64,000 nt of DNA from JBALVT01 sp036960305 (GCA_036960305.1 JBALWA010000003.1:62001-126000), one strand, 5' to 3'; shown: positions 36,273 through 45,656, counted from the first letter of the stretch. Notes: generated by a model not told the origin, from the sequence alone. Program-made: numbers and translations.

Positions 36273-37745
36273 CTACTCCACGGGTTCGCCGGTATTGAAC
36301 CAGCGGCGACCATCCTGCGCCAACAGTTCATCGGACTGAGCAGGCCCCCAGGTTCCCGCGCGGTATAAATCAGGCTGGTCTTTAGCGTTCTCCCACGCTT
36401 CAATGATGGGATCGATCCAGGCCCAGGCGTATTCCACTTCGTCACGGTGAATAAACAGGCTGGGGTTGGCTGCGGCCGCATCAAGCATTAAACGCTTGTA
36501 GGCGTCACTGCGAAACTGGGTGTAGGTGTCGGAGAAATTCAGGTTCAGTGTTGCCGGCTGCAACTGCATATCCAGCGTTTCCAGGTTTTTCGACATGAGG
36601 CTAAGCTGAATAAGCTCATCGGGCTGCAGGCGAATGATCAATCGGTTGGGCTCCAAACATCCGGCACCTTTTTCGTAGACGCGATGCGACACATCTTTAA
36701 ACTGAATCACAATTTCCGCACAGCGCTGCTTCATGCGCTTTCCCGTGCGTAAATAGAAGGGCACTCGCGCCCAGCGCCAATTATCAATGTAGGTACGCAG
36801 TGCCACAAACGTCTCGGTAGCGCTGTGCGGATGGCCTAACTCTTCCAGATAACCCGGCACCAACTTGCCATCGTAGCTACCCGCCACGTACTGCCCGCGC
36901 ACCGTATGTTCCGCCACGTCCTCGCTGTTCATCGGCCTGAGGGCTTCGAGGACCTTCAATTTCTCTGCACGGATACTATTGGCATTCATCTTGTGGGGCG
37001 ACTCCATCGCCACCAGGCACAACAACTGCAACAAATGGTTTTGCACCATGTCCCGCAACGCACCGGCTTCATTATAAAAGCCCGCTCGCCCTTCCAGACC
37101 TACCGTTTCTGAAATGCTGATTTGCACATGATCGATTGACTTGGCATCCCACAGTTGTTCAAAGATGACATTGGCGAAGCGCAGTGCCATCAAGTTTTGC
37201 ACCGTTTCCTTACCAAGGTAATGATCTATACGGTAGATACTGCTCTCATCAAAGTACTGTGCGATCACCGTATTGATCGCGTCGGCAGACTCCGCGTCAT
37301 AACCCAGCGGCTTCTCAACCACAACGCGGCTATTGGCACTGATCATATTGGCTTCTGCCAAGTGTTGACAGCAAACACCGAAAATTGAGGGGGGAATGGC
37401 CAGGTAAAACACCCGGGACTTGTCTGGGTCAGATACTATGATGTCGCTCAGGGACTGCCAGTGTTGATCAGCAACCGATATATCCAACTCCAGGGGGATG
37501 AGAAACGTCTTAAACTGCGCCCAGGCATCGGTACAGTATTCTTCTGCGGGAAGATGCGCTTGCAGAGCCTGAAGTATATTCTCGCGGTAAGCATCCACCT
37601 CCTCCTCATCGCGGCAAGTGGCGATAATTCGGGAACCCTCTGGCAACTTGTCCTCGCGGTAGGCGCGGTATAAAGCAGGCACAAGCTTTCGAAGCGCCAG
37701 ATCGCCAGAACCACCAAAAATGACGATATCAAAAGGTTCAGCCAT
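36273..37745 (-). CDS. zwf: Glucose-6-phosphate 1-dehydrogenase
   Basis: First step of the Entner-Doudoroff and oxidative pentose phosphate routes, 490 residues. The coenzyme motif is GGSGDLALRKL and the substrate motif is RIDHYLGKETVQN with the catalytic His and Lys. The start is ATG 37745 (MAEPFDIVIFGG), with GGAG 9 bases upstream; the longer frame overlaps edd and lacks family similarity. It lies 19 bases after edd. 6-Phosphogluconolactonase (pgl), often next to zwf, is not in this window. Confidence 0.96.
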   Translation of the reverse strand: MAEPFDIVIFGGSGDLALRKLVPALYRAYREDKLPEGSRIIATCRDEEEVDAYRENILQALQAHLPAEEYCTDAWAQFKTFLIPLELDISVADQHWQSLSDIIVSDPDKSRVFYLAIPPSIFGVCCQHLAEANMISANSRVVVEKPLGYDAESADAINTVIAQYFDESSIYRIDHYLGKETVQNLMALRFANVIFEQLWDAKSIDHVQISISETVGLEGRAGFYNEAGALRDMVQNHLLQLLCLVAMESPHKMNANSIRAEKLKVLEALRPMNSEDVAEHTVRGQYVAGSYDGKLVPGYLEELGHPHSATETFVALRTYIDNWRWARVPFYLRTGKRMKQRCAEIVIQFKDVSHRVYEKGAGCLEPNRLIIRLQPDELIQLSLMSKNLETLDMQLQPATLNLNFSDTYTQFRSDAYKRLMLDAAAANPSLFIHRDEVEYAWAWIDPIIEAWENAKDQPDLYRAGTWGPAQSDELLAQDGRRWFNTGEPVE

Positions 37746-37764
37746 GCTCACTTTCTCCGAAAGT

Positions 37765-39582
37765 TCAAAAAATGGACGCGCCGTCCTCGGCATTCCCAAC
37801 CAGGGAGCGGAAGCCGGCAAATAATTCCCGGCCCATACCCTGTGTCGCTGGCGCACTCGAGACAGCCGGCTCCCGCGTCATGAACTCGTCACCGATCACC
37901 CGTAACACGCCCGCATCGGCATCGAGTTCTATAACATCACCATCACGCAACTTCGAAATGGGCCCTGCGTCCAGCGCCTCGGGTGACAGATGGATGGCCG
38001 CAGGCACCTTGCCCGACGCACCGGACATTCGACCGTCCGTTACCAGGGCCACCTTAAAGCCTCTGTCCTGTAGCAGACCCAGTATCGGCGTCAGCTTATG
38101 TAGCTCGGGCATGCCATTGGCTTTCGGACCCTGAAATCGTACGACTGCAATAAAGTCTCGCTCCAGTTCACCGGCATCAAACATCGTCTTGATTTCATTT
38201 TGATGTTCAAAGATAACAATCGGCGCCTTCACTACACGATGCTCCGGCTTAACTGCGGAGACTTTAATCACCGAACGCCCCAGGTTCCCGCATAACAGCT
38301 TGAGGCCGCCCTCTGAACTAAAGGGTTGATCACAGCTGCTGACCACGTCCTTGTCCAGACTGACAAGAGGCCCCTCCCGCCACTCAATGCCATCGTCACT
38401 ACCCGCTTCCGTGCGCAAAAACGGCTCATCACAATAGCGGCTTAAGCCACCCTCTCCCAGCACGGTTTTTACATTGTCGTGCAGCAAACCTGCGCCCAGC
38501 AATTCCCGAATCAACAGGGACATACCACCGGCGGCCTGGAAATGATTCACATCGGCCTGGCCATTGGGATAGATACGACACAGCAGGGGAACGACTTCAG
38601 ACAGCTCCGCCATGTCCTGCCAGTTAATAATGACACCGGCAGCACGGGCGATAGCGATAATATGTATCGCATGGTTGGTGGAACCGCCTGTCGCCAACAG
38701 GCCAACAATACCGTTGACCAGCGCACGTTCGTCAATGATCTCGCCCACGGGCGTATAGTTAGCCGACACGGCTGTGAGATTCAGCACCTGCTTGACGGCC
38801 GCACGAGTAAGCTGTTCCCGCAGTGGCGTGCCGGGATTCACAAACGAACTGCCCGGCAGATGTAAACCCATTATTTCCATCAGCATCTGGTTGCTGTTGG
38901 CGGTGCCATAGAAGGTACAGGTGCCCGCACTGTGGTAAGACTGGCTCTCGGCTAACAGCAGCTCTTTCCTACCCACTTTGCCCTCGGCATAGAGTTGCCG
39001 GATCTTGACCTTTTCCGCATTCGACATTCCGGTCAGCATAGGGCCTGCGGGTACAAACACGGTGGGCAGGTGACCAAAAGCGAGCGCACCGATCAATAGG
39101 CCCGGAACGATCTTATCGCACACCCCCAGAGCCACGACTCCATCAAACATGTCGTGGGAAAGGGCCACACCGGTGGCCATCGCGATCAGGTCACGACTGA
39201 ACAGGGACAACTCCATGCCATCGCGGCCTTGGGTAACGCCGTCGCACATGGCCGGCACGCCGCCAGCAAACTGGGCCACCGCGCCGGCTTCCCGGGCGGC
39301 GGTCTTGATGATTTCGGGGTAGTCCTGGAACGGCTGGTGCGCTGACAACATATCGTTGTAGGACGAGATAATTGCCAGATTGGCCGAGCGGTCAACGGCT
39401 AATGCTGATTTGTCATGGGGCTCGGATGCAGCAAAGGCATGGGCGATATTGCCGCAGGACAAGCGGGAACGTGACACCCCCTGCTGGCGCGCAGCGGCTA
39501 TTTTGTCCAGATAATCAGATCGACCATCCCGGCTGCGAGCGATAATGCGTTCGGTAACTTCGGTCAGTTTTGCATTGAGCAT
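37765..39582 (-). CDS. edd: Phosphogluconate dehydratase
   Basis: Converts 6-phosphogluconate to KDPG in the Entner-Doudoroff pathway; about 605 residues, IlvD/Edd family with an iron-sulfur cluster. Conserved segments are GGVPAMCDGVTQG, GVCDKIVPG and SAGTCTFYGTANSNQM (cluster cysteines) and VTDGRMSGASGKVPAAIH near the C-terminus. The start is the ATG at 39582, with GAGGG 8 bases upstream; the first ATG at 39597 has none. It is the promoter-proximal gene of the nine-gene run. KDPG aldolase (eda) is not in the window. Confidence 0.95.
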   Translation of the reverse strand: MLNAKLTEVTERIIARSRDGRSDYLDKIAAARQQGVSRSRLSCGNIAHAFAASEPHDKSALAVDRSANLAIISSYNDMLSAHQPFQDYPEIIKTAAREAGAVAQFAGGVPAMCDGVTQGRDGMELSLFSRDLIAMATGVALSHDMFDGVVALGVCDKIVPGLLIGALAFGHLPTVFVPAGPMLTGMSNAEKVKIRQLYAEGKVGRKELLLAESQSYHSAGTCTFYGTANSNQMLMEIMGLHLPGSSFVNPGTPLREQLTRAAVKQVLNLTAVSANYTPVGEIIDERALVNGIVGLLATGGSTNHAIHIIAIARAAGVIINWQDMAELSEVVPLLCRIYPNGQADVNHFQAAGGMSLLIRELLGAGLLHDNVKTVLGEGGLSRYCDEPFLRTEAGSDDGIEWREGPLVSLDKDVVSSCDQPFSSEGGLKLLCGNLGRSVIKVSAVKPEHRVVKAPIVIFEHQNEIKTMFDAGELERDFIAVVRFQGPKANGMPELHKLTPILGLLQDRGFKVALVTDGRMSGASGKVPAAIHLSPEALDAGPISKLRDGDVIELDADAGVLRVIGDEFMTREPAVSSAPATQGMGRELFAGFRSLVGNAEDGASIF

Positions 39583-39651
39583 TTTCAGAGCCCTCATTAC
39601 TATCGAGTGAGTTCTTTCAGGGACTGTCCCACGGTATCGGGACTCAAATTT

Positions 39652-39664
39652 GTAATTTAATTAC
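39652..39664. promoter_or_regulatory. HexR-like operator, perfect palindrome
   Basis: GTAATTTAATTAC (6+1+6 perfect inverted repeat) lies about 70 bases upstream of the edd start. It agrees with the HexR consensus (TGTAATTWAATTACA type, from memory). It would place edd and the co-directional zwf and glycogen genes under HexR. Confidence 0.75.
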
Positions 39665-39703
39665 CATATTATCGACAATTACGTCAATAAAGCAACTATC
39701 AAT

Positions 39704-39716
39704 GTAATTAAATTAA
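39704..39716. promoter_or_regulatory. Second HexR-like box upstream of edd
   Basis: GTAATTAAATTAA differs from the palindrome at one end base only. It is 52 bases from the perfect box, about five helical turns, so both could be bound on the same face. Confidence 0.55.
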
Positions 39717-39891
39717 ATAACAAACTCGGTTGTCCTTGTCGCCTAAAGCCTTCCCTCAGACTTTAGCACCACAGTTGCATTGCCGCACATCACGATATGA
39801 GATTTAGGGTTACAATGCATGGCGCTCCCCTATTTGACTAACAATAAAGCGGTGGGCGCTACGCAACGTTAAGCCATCACCGGAGTACACC

Positions 39892-41937
39892 ATGCTGCAC
39901 CTATCCATTCTGCGCCTGCCATTGGCCTGCGCCGCTCTAGTCGTGGGACTCAGTGCTTGCACAGACAGCGAGATGCCAGACCTCAACGCGCGCAGTCCTC
40001 TGGCTCAGCCAGACGGGTCCCAGCCCAACGCCGTGCTGGAGACCCGCTATGAGATTCTTGAGCTGCGACCGCCTGCCAACCCGGAACGCAACGCCTATTT
40101 CGGCGACCTGCACGTGCACACGGCCTACTCCTTTGACGCCTACGCCTTCGGCACCATTGCCACCCCCTACGACGCCTACCGCTACGCCAAGGGCAGCCCG
40201 CTGATGCACCCGGCAGGCTACGAGGTGCAACTGCAGCAGCCACTGGACTTCTACGCTGTAACAGACCACGCCATGTTTATGGGCCTGGTCAAAGAAAGTG
40301 CCGACACCAGCAGCGAATTCTCCAAGTACGAGCTGACCAAACCCCTGCACAACATCAACGCACCCGACAACTACGGTGACAGCAGTGTTATCGGTCGCAG
40401 TCGCGCCTTCGCCACGTTTATTCCCAGCATGCTCGCTGGGTTGGCGGATGGTTCGGTCGATCCTGTGCTGGCTGAATCCGTTACCAGGTCAGCCTGGCTA
40501 GACACCATTGAAGCGGCCGATCAGTACTACACCCCCGGTAAGTTCACCACCTTCGCCGCCTACGAATACACCTCTTCCAGCAACGACCGTGGCAACCTGC
40601 ACCGCAACGTCATTTTTCGCGGATCTGATCGCCTGCCTGCCGTGCCGTTTTCGCGCTTCCATTCACAAAACCCCGAAGGCCTCTGGGACTGGATGGACGA
40701 ACTGCGCAAGCAGGGTGTTGAGAGCCTGGCTATTCCGCACAACTCCAACGGCTCCAACGGGCAGATGTTCAAACTCACCGACTGGGCCAATAATCCCATC
40801 GACGATGAATACGCCATGCAGCGCCTACGCAATGAACCGCTTGTAGAAATCACCCAGGTGAAAGGCACCTCGGACACTCACCCCATGTTGTCGAAGAACG
40901 ACGAGTGGGCCAACTTTGAGATCGCGCCCTATCGGGTGGCCACTACACTACCCAGCGCCCCTCCCGGCAGTTTCGTGCGGGACGCCTATCTACGCGGCCT
41001 CAACATGCAGGCGCAGTCCGGCATCAATCCCTATAAATTTGGCCTGGTCGGCGCCAGTGATACACACGTAGCAGCCAACTCCGACGCGGAAGAAACCTTC
41101 TTCTCTAAAGCGGGCCTGGTTGATGGCACCGCCGAGCGCCGTGGCTCCGTCCCCGCCTCTTTCTTGACCGGTGCGTTGTTGAAATGGGCCGACCCTGACC
41201 GGATGATCGAAGTGGACGGCAAAGACTACGTCTCCAGCTCCTCCTTTGAAACCTGGAGCGCCAGTGGCCTGGCCGGCGTGTGGGCACAGGAGAATACCCG
41301 TGAATCGATCTATGATGCCTTCCGCCGCAAGGAGACGTTCGCTACGACTGGCCCCCGTATCAAGGTGCGTTTTTTCGCCGGTTACGAATTCAACAGTGAT
41401 ATTCTCAGCGATCCCTTAATGGCCAGTCACGCCTACGCAAACGGCGTGACCATGGGCTCCGACCTAGCCGCTTCCGGCGACCAGGCACCCCACTTTCTGG
41501 TATGGGCAGTGCGAGACCCCCTGGCGGCGCCGTTACAGCGAGCACAGGTTATCAAGGGTTACGTAGTAGACGGACAGCATAGGGAGAAGGTCTACGATGT
41601 CGCTTGTAGCGACGGACTCAGCGTCGACCCGACAACCCAGCGCTGCCCGGACAATGGTGCCAAAGTCAATCTGGCAGACTGCTCAACCTCTGCCGACGTG
41701 GGCGCCGCCGAGCTAAAGCAGGTATGGACCGACCCGGATTTTGAGCCCGGGCAGGAGGCTTTTTACTACGTGCGCATCCTGGAGAACCCCACTTGCCGCT
41801 GGTCCACCTGGGATGCAATACAGGCCGGCGTAAAACCCCGTTCAGACCTGCAGCAAACCATTCAGGAGCGGGCCTGGTCCTCACCGATCTGGTACCGGGG
41901 AGCCGCCGGACCGAAGGAAGTACACCAGCCCGGTTGA
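39892..41937 (+). CDS. DUF3604 lipoprotein
   Basis: 681 residues, family DUF3604, function unknown. An N-terminal lipoprotein signal (LACAALVVGLSAC) predicts membrane anchoring. The first third has metal-site-like motifs of a PHP-type fold: YFGDLHVHTAYSFDAYAFG, YAVTDHAMF, AIPHNSNGSNG and GASDTHVAANS. This suggests a metal-dependent hydrolase, but no substrate is known to me. Alone on its strand, with no clear operon partner; it converges with the SDR 3 bases away. DUF3604 genes tend to occur in marine bacteria, often in several copies (from memory). Confidence 0.88.
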   Translation: MLHLSILRLPLACAALVVGLSACTDSEMPDLNARSPLAQPDGSQPNAVLETRYEILELRPPANPERNAYFGDLHVHTAYSFDAYAFGTIATPYDAYRYAKGSPLMHPAGYEVQLQQPLDFYAVTDHAMFMGLVKESADTSSEFSKYELTKPLHNINAPDNYGDSSVIGRSRAFATFIPSMLAGLADGSVDPVLAESVTRSAWLDTIEAADQYYTPGKFTTFAAYEYTSSSNDRGNLHRNVIFRGSDRLPAVPFSRFHSQNPEGLWDWMDELRKQGVESLAIPHNSNGSNGQMFKLTDWANNPIDDEYAMQRLRNEPLVEITQVKGTSDTHPMLSKNDEWANFEIAPYRVATTLPSAPPGSFVRDAYLRGLNMQAQSGINPYKFGLVGASDTHVAANSDAEETFFSKAGLVDGTAERRGSVPASFLTGALLKWADPDRMIEVDGKDYVSSSSFETWSASGLAGVWAQENTRESIYDAFRRKETFATTGPRIKVRFFAGYEFNSDILSDPLMASHAYANGVTMGSDLAASGDQAPHFLVWAVRDPLAAPLQRAQVIKGYVVDGQHREKVYDVACSDGLSVDPTTQRCPDNGAKVNLADCSTSADVGAAELKQVWTDPDFEPGQEAFYYVRILENPTCRWSTWDAIQAGVKPRSDLQQTIQERAWSSPIWYRGAAGPKEVHQPG

Positions 41938-41940
41938 CGC

Positions 41941-42729
41941 TTACGCGTCGATGGACTGGCCCAGGGATGCATGTACCAGGCCACCATCGACGGTAATCGT
42001 ATCGCCTACCACGTAATCACCCGCCCTGCTGGCCAGGAAGATCGCCGCGCCGGCCAGGTCCTCTTCGGTACCAATACGGCCCAGGGGTATATTTTTTCCC
42101 ACATCCTCAGCGCTGTCGCGTGCCGCCTTGTTCATATCTGAAGCAAACGCGCCGGGTGCGATGGACGTGACGACAATATTGTCAGACACAAGACGTGCCG
42201 CCAAACGCTTGGTGAGGTAAATAAGGGCTGACTTGGACGCGTGGTAACTGTAGGTATCCCAGGGATTCAAACGTTGGCCATCGATAGAAGTGATATTGAT
42301 GACTTTCGCTGGCTGCCCGTTCGCGCCACCGGCTTTCAGCAGCTCGTGTAGCGACTGGACGAGAAAGAAAGGAGATTTCAGGTTGAGGTCCATCACCTTG
42401 TCCCAACCCTGCTCGGAAAATTGTTCAAAGGGCTCCCCCCAGGCTGCCCCGGCGTTGTTCACCAGGATATCCAGTTTTTGCTCTTTTTCCGCAAAGGCCA
42501 GCGCCAGTGCTTTTACGCCCTCCACAGTCGATACATCCTGTGGCAGCGAGTGACAGTTCGGGCCCAACTCCTGGGCTGTGGCCTCGCAGTCGGCCACTTT
42601 GCGGGAACTGATGTAAACCGTGGCGCCCTGTGTAATATAGGCCTCTGCGATCGTCTTACCCAGATTGCGAGAGCCGCCTGTGACCAGAGCAATGCGCCCT
42701 TCCAGTGAAAACAGTTTACTGGTATCCAA
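41941..42729 (-). CDS. SDR-family oxidoreductase
   Basis: Classical SDR, 262 residues, with TGGSRNLGKTIA (cofactor), NNAGAAWGEP, the catalytic Ser in INITSIDGQR and YSYHASKSALIYLT (Tyr, Lys). The C-terminal GDTITVDGG is typical. The start is read as TTG at 42729 (MDTSKLFSLEGR), since GAGGAG lies 7 bases before it; the upstream TTG at 42744 would begin at that ribosome site. It is the last gene of a three-gene unit with the nucleotide-exchange-type transporter and CitE-like lyase. Substrate unknown; FabG-like or gluconate 5-dehydrogenase-like members look similar. Confidence 0.88.
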   Translation of the reverse strand: MDTSKLFSLEGRIALVTGGSRNLGKTIAEAYITQGATVYISSRKVADCEATAQELGPNCHSLPQDVSTVEGVKALALAFAEKEQKLDILVNNAGAAWGEPFEQFSEQGWDKVMDLNLKSPFFLVQSLHELLKAGGANGQPAKVINITSIDGQRLNPWDTYSYHASKSALIYLTKRLAARLVSDNIVVTSIAPGAFASDMNKAARDSAEDVGKNIPLGRIGTEEDLAGAAIFLASRAGDYVVGDTITVDGGLVHASLGQSIDA

Positions 42730-42749
42730 AATTCTTCTCCTCAAAGTAG

Positions 42750-44039
42750 TTATTCATTCGGGGGATCCCCGCTGGCATCCGCAAGCTTACCCAGATACAA
42801 ACCCGTTACCGCCCAGACCCCGGCGAGAGCAGCACCGACCAGGGCGACTGCTGCCATCCCAAGGCCCAAAACTTGCGTAAGCCCGGTAAAGGCCCAGCCC
42901 CACATCACATCGCCACCACGGTACACGACAACATCAATGATGGGCTTCGCCTTGAATCGGGTTTCCTGATCAACATAGGTAAACAACATCTCTCTGGCGG
43001 GTCGGGTAATGGCATAGTTGCCTCCCCGTCGAAAGATCTGCAAACCAACAACGACCGACAGTAAAGGAACCATGGCCACAGACAGTAATCCGCCCAGCAC
43101 AATGACAGGCAACAAAGCCAGAGTCCAGCCCAGGCCAAAACGCGTCGCGAGGCGCGAGGTGATAAAAAGCCCCGCCAGAATCGTCAGGGTATTGGTCGCC
43201 AAATCCATAAATGCCCAGATTTCCGTACGCTGATCCCGCGTATAATCCGCCATCAGGTTTTTCAGCTCAAGATAAACAAAGGAACCAATACCGGTATAGA
43301 GGAACAGAAAGACCGCAATTCCCATGAGCAGTTTGTTTTGAAAAAACAGCTTGAAACCCGCGAGGGAACCGCCACCCAGCGATTTCATCGCGCCACTGTG
43401 TTCAACTTCACCCAGTGTATGGGCTTTAATTTTCTGTAGGTAAAAAACAAGCGGCAGTGTGGCGATCAACACGACACTCGCCAGTAGCATCAAGTTGTAG
43501 GTACCCAGGTCAGAAAATAGCAGGGGAATAAATGGCCCCAGCATAGCGCCTACACTGGCACCTGTAGTGATAATTCCGAACAGGCGTAGCGATTGCTCCC
43601 GGGTGTAGATGTCCGCCATCAAACTCCAGAACACGGACACGGGAAACAGGCTAAAAACACTCACCCAGATATAGAACCCTTTATCGACGAGTGTAGTATC
43701 GATCGCTGATTCCGAAATGAAGTAAAAGAGAACAAACGTGAGTGAGAAAAACGCATAAACAGCCGGCACAAGGTTTCGCAAGGAAATACGCGCGGCCGCC
43801 ATACCGTAAAGCGCGATAACGGCAAAACTGAAAAAGAAATTGATGGTCCAGAGGATACTGACTTCTGCGTCCGACCAATCACTGGCCATCGCGTCGCGTA
43901 CCGGGCGCAATATGTAGTAGGCACACATCAAGATCAGTACCAGACAAAATGAGGCTGCCGTCGCTTTGACTTCGTTGGCCTCCACTTTCGAGACAGCTCT
44001 CAGGAAGCCAGAAAATGCTTCGCTTTCATTTTTATTCAC
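42750..44039 (-). CDS. NTT/ATP:ADP antiporter-like MFS protein
   Basis: 429 residues, about 12 transmembrane segments. The first helix region AYYILRPVRDAMASDWS matches the signature YYxLRPVRD of TlcC/Npt-type nucleotide transporters and their free-living relatives. Intracellular parasites use these for ATP import. Free-living bacterial homologues have unknown cargo, and some carry extra HEAT or cyclic-nucleotide domains that are absent here. Operon position between a CitE-like lyase and an SDR suggests a small organic acid or CoA-linked compound, but this is only inference. Confidence 0.75.
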   Translation of the reverse strand: MNKNESEAFSGFLRAVSKVEANEVKATAASFCLVLILMCAYYILRPVRDAMASDWSDAEVSILWTINFFFSFAVIALYGMAAARISLRNLVPAVYAFFSLTFVLFYFISESAIDTTLVDKGFYIWVSVFSLFPVSVFWSLMADIYTREQSLRLFGIITTGASVGAMLGPFIPLLFSDLGTYNLMLLASVVLIATLPLVFYLQKIKAHTLGEVEHSGAMKSLGGGSLAGFKLFFQNKLLMGIAVFLFLYTGIGSFVYLELKNLMADYTRDQRTEIWAFMDLATNTLTILAGLFITSRLATRFGLGWTLALLPVIVLGGLLSVAMVPLLSVVVGLQIFRRGGNYAITRPAREMLFTYVDQETRFKAKPIIDVVVYRGGDVMWGWAFTGLTQVLGLGMAAVALVGAALAGVWAVTGLYLGKLADASGDPPNE

Positions 44040-44056
44040 GACTTAATTGCTCTCAT

Positions 44057-44989
44057 CTATACAACTGCCGACATAGCCGCTATCGCTTCTGATAGAGCAA
44101 CAATTCGGTGAGCATCCTGTACGTGCAGGTTTTCAATGAGTTTGCCATCCACTAACACCACACCCTTCCCTTCAGCCTCGGCCTGGGCATGCGCGGCAAT
44201 AATACGGCCGGCAAATTCCAGCTCTGCTGCATCGGGAGTAAATACGGTGTTGGACGTTTCAATTTGTTTGGGATGAATCAGTGTTTTACCATCAAAACCC
44301 AGTTCTACCCCCTGTTCGCAGGAGGCGGAAAAGCCGGCTTCATCATTCAGGTCCAGGTAAACGCCATCAAGTACCAGTAACTGGTAAGCACGGGCTGCCA
44401 GCACACACAAGTTCAAGCTCGCAATGACGGGCAAGCGAGTTCTGGTGTGTCGACCATGAATATCTTTCACTAAATCAGAGGTGCCCATCACAAAGCCACC
44501 CATACGAGGCGAAGCCGCTGCAATTTCCTCCGCATGTAAGATACTAAGAGGGGTTTCCATCATCGCCCATATCGATGTACTGTCATCCAGGCCCGCATCC
44601 TCAAGAATAGCGATGGCCTGGTGAATATCGCTGGCACTGTTCACCTTGGACAACACAATGGCATCTGGTGCCGCCACGGCCGCAGCCCTCAAATCAAGCT
44701 CCCCCCAATCCGTGTCGAGGCTGTTGCTTCGAATCATTATTTGCCGCTTACCATAGGCGCCAGTACTCGCTTCTCCCGAAGCTGCAACAACCTGATCGCG
44801 TGCTATCGCTTTCTTATCGGGCGAGACGGAATCTTCCAAATCAAATATCAGGGCATCAACGGGTAAGGTTTTGGCTTTCTCCAGGGCGCGGAGATTTGAT
44901 CCAGGCATATAAAGCGTCGACCTAAATGGGCGAGACTTTAAAGGTAGGTCTTGTGAGCCCAGTAATGACGCGGATTTCAGGGTGGTCAT
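44057..44989 (-). CDS. CitE-like CoA ester lyase (HpcH/HpaI family)
   Basis: 310 residues, TIM barrel of the citrate lyase beta / malyl-CoA lyase family. Motifs are RSTLYMPGSN, DALIFDLEDSVSPDKK (metal-binding Asp/Glu), IMIRSNSLDT, MMETPLSI (Glu), MGTSDLVKD and LIHPKQIETSN. It cleaves or forms a carbon-carbon bond of a hydroxyacyl-CoA, such as malyl-, methylmalyl- or citramalyl-CoA. There is no citrate lyase alpha or gamma gene nearby, so it is not a citrate lyase subunit. It is the first gene of a three-gene unit, 17 bases before the transporter. Confidence 0.88.
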   Translation of the reverse strand: MTTLKSASLLGSQDLPLKSRPFRSTLYMPGSNLRALEKAKTLPVDALIFDLEDSVSPDKKAIARDQVVAASGEASTGAYGKRQIMIRSNSLDTDWGELDLRAAAVAAPDAIVLSKVNSASDIHQAIAILEDAGLDDSTSIWAMMETPLSILHAEEIAAASPRMGGFVMGTSDLVKDIHGRHTRTRLPVIASLNLCVLAARAYQLLVLDGVYLDLNDEAGFSASCEQGVELGFDGKTLIHPKQIETSNTVFTPDAAELEFAGRIIAAHAQAEAEGKGVVLVDGKLIENLHVQDAHRIVALSEAIAAMSAVV

Positions 44990-45162
44990 GGCACTATATC
45001 CTGCTCTATGAATTGTCGATATCGTTATCGGCTTCAGGATATACCAGTCGCCAGCAGTATTGAAGATGGGGGCGCTGCCTGTGTAATAGGCACAAAGCTA
45101 CCCACTTGGTTAGCGGGCTTCCCAGAAGTTGCAGACTCATTTACGTTTAACTGCGCCCAGTT

Positions 45163-45531
45163 CTAGCAAGTCTGATCCAAAGAGTTAAGCGGCTGCGGCT
45201 CGCCATCGTCCCCAACATTGACGAAGGTGATCTTGGTCACAAACAGCGGCTCGTTCGTTCCCGCCAGTTTTTCGCCGATCACGTCGATTTCATAGCTTAC
45301 CGAAGTGTTGCCCCTGCGGATGAGTTGTACGTCGAAGCATAATAACTCACCCGGCTGGATTGGGTGCTTGAAAATCACCTCGCTAAGCGACACAGTCACC
45401 AGCCGATTGCCCGGAAACTCCAAGCTGGCGGTAATATAGGCTGATTCATCCACCCACTTCAGCAGGTTCCCCCCGAACAGGAAACCCTGGTCATTGAGAA
45501 ACTCGGGAAGCACAATTTTACGATGTTGCAC
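45163..45531 (-). CDS. Hotdog-fold acyl-CoA thioesterase (YciA-like)
   Basis: 122 residues, single hotdog domain. VLPEFLNDQGFLFGGNLLKW carries the catalytic segment N-x-x-G-x-x-x-GG of acyl-CoA thioesterases; VSLSEVIFKHPIQPGELLCF is the second family segment. GTG start with AAGG 8 bases upstream. It hydrolyses acyl-CoA; chain length not readable. It stands alone, facing away from the serine hydrolase. Confidence 0.88.
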   Translation of the reverse strand: MQHRKIVLPEFLNDQGFLFGGNLLKWVDESAYITASLEFPGNRLVTVSLSEVIFKHPIQPGELLCFDVQLIRRGNTSVSYEIDVIGEKLAGTNEPLFVTKITFVNVGDDGEPQPLNSLDQTC

Positions 45532-45656
45532 GGTGAATGCCTTCTATCGATATTACGTTGGGAGAGAGTGTACCAGTAAAGCCTTCATTGGGTTGCTGGC
45601 CTAATCAGACGGGGGCGTTCACCCAAATCCTCTGTGACCCCAGACATCGCCAGGAT

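Noticed and set aside
36273..37856. Longer zwf reading frame starting inside edd
   Set aside because: The first 37 residues translate the antiparallel-free overlap with edd and have no G6PD similarity; the ATG at 37745 has GGAG upstream.
23059..39597. Many long antisense and shifted open frames within the glycogen and edd/zwf genes
   Set aside because: They mirror strongly recognisable enzymes on the minus strand and show no family motifs or ribosome sites of their own.
41921..41960. GACGC/GCGTC hairpin between the DUF3604 gene and the SDR as a bidirectional terminator
   Set aside because: Stem is only five bases and no T-run is present on either strand.
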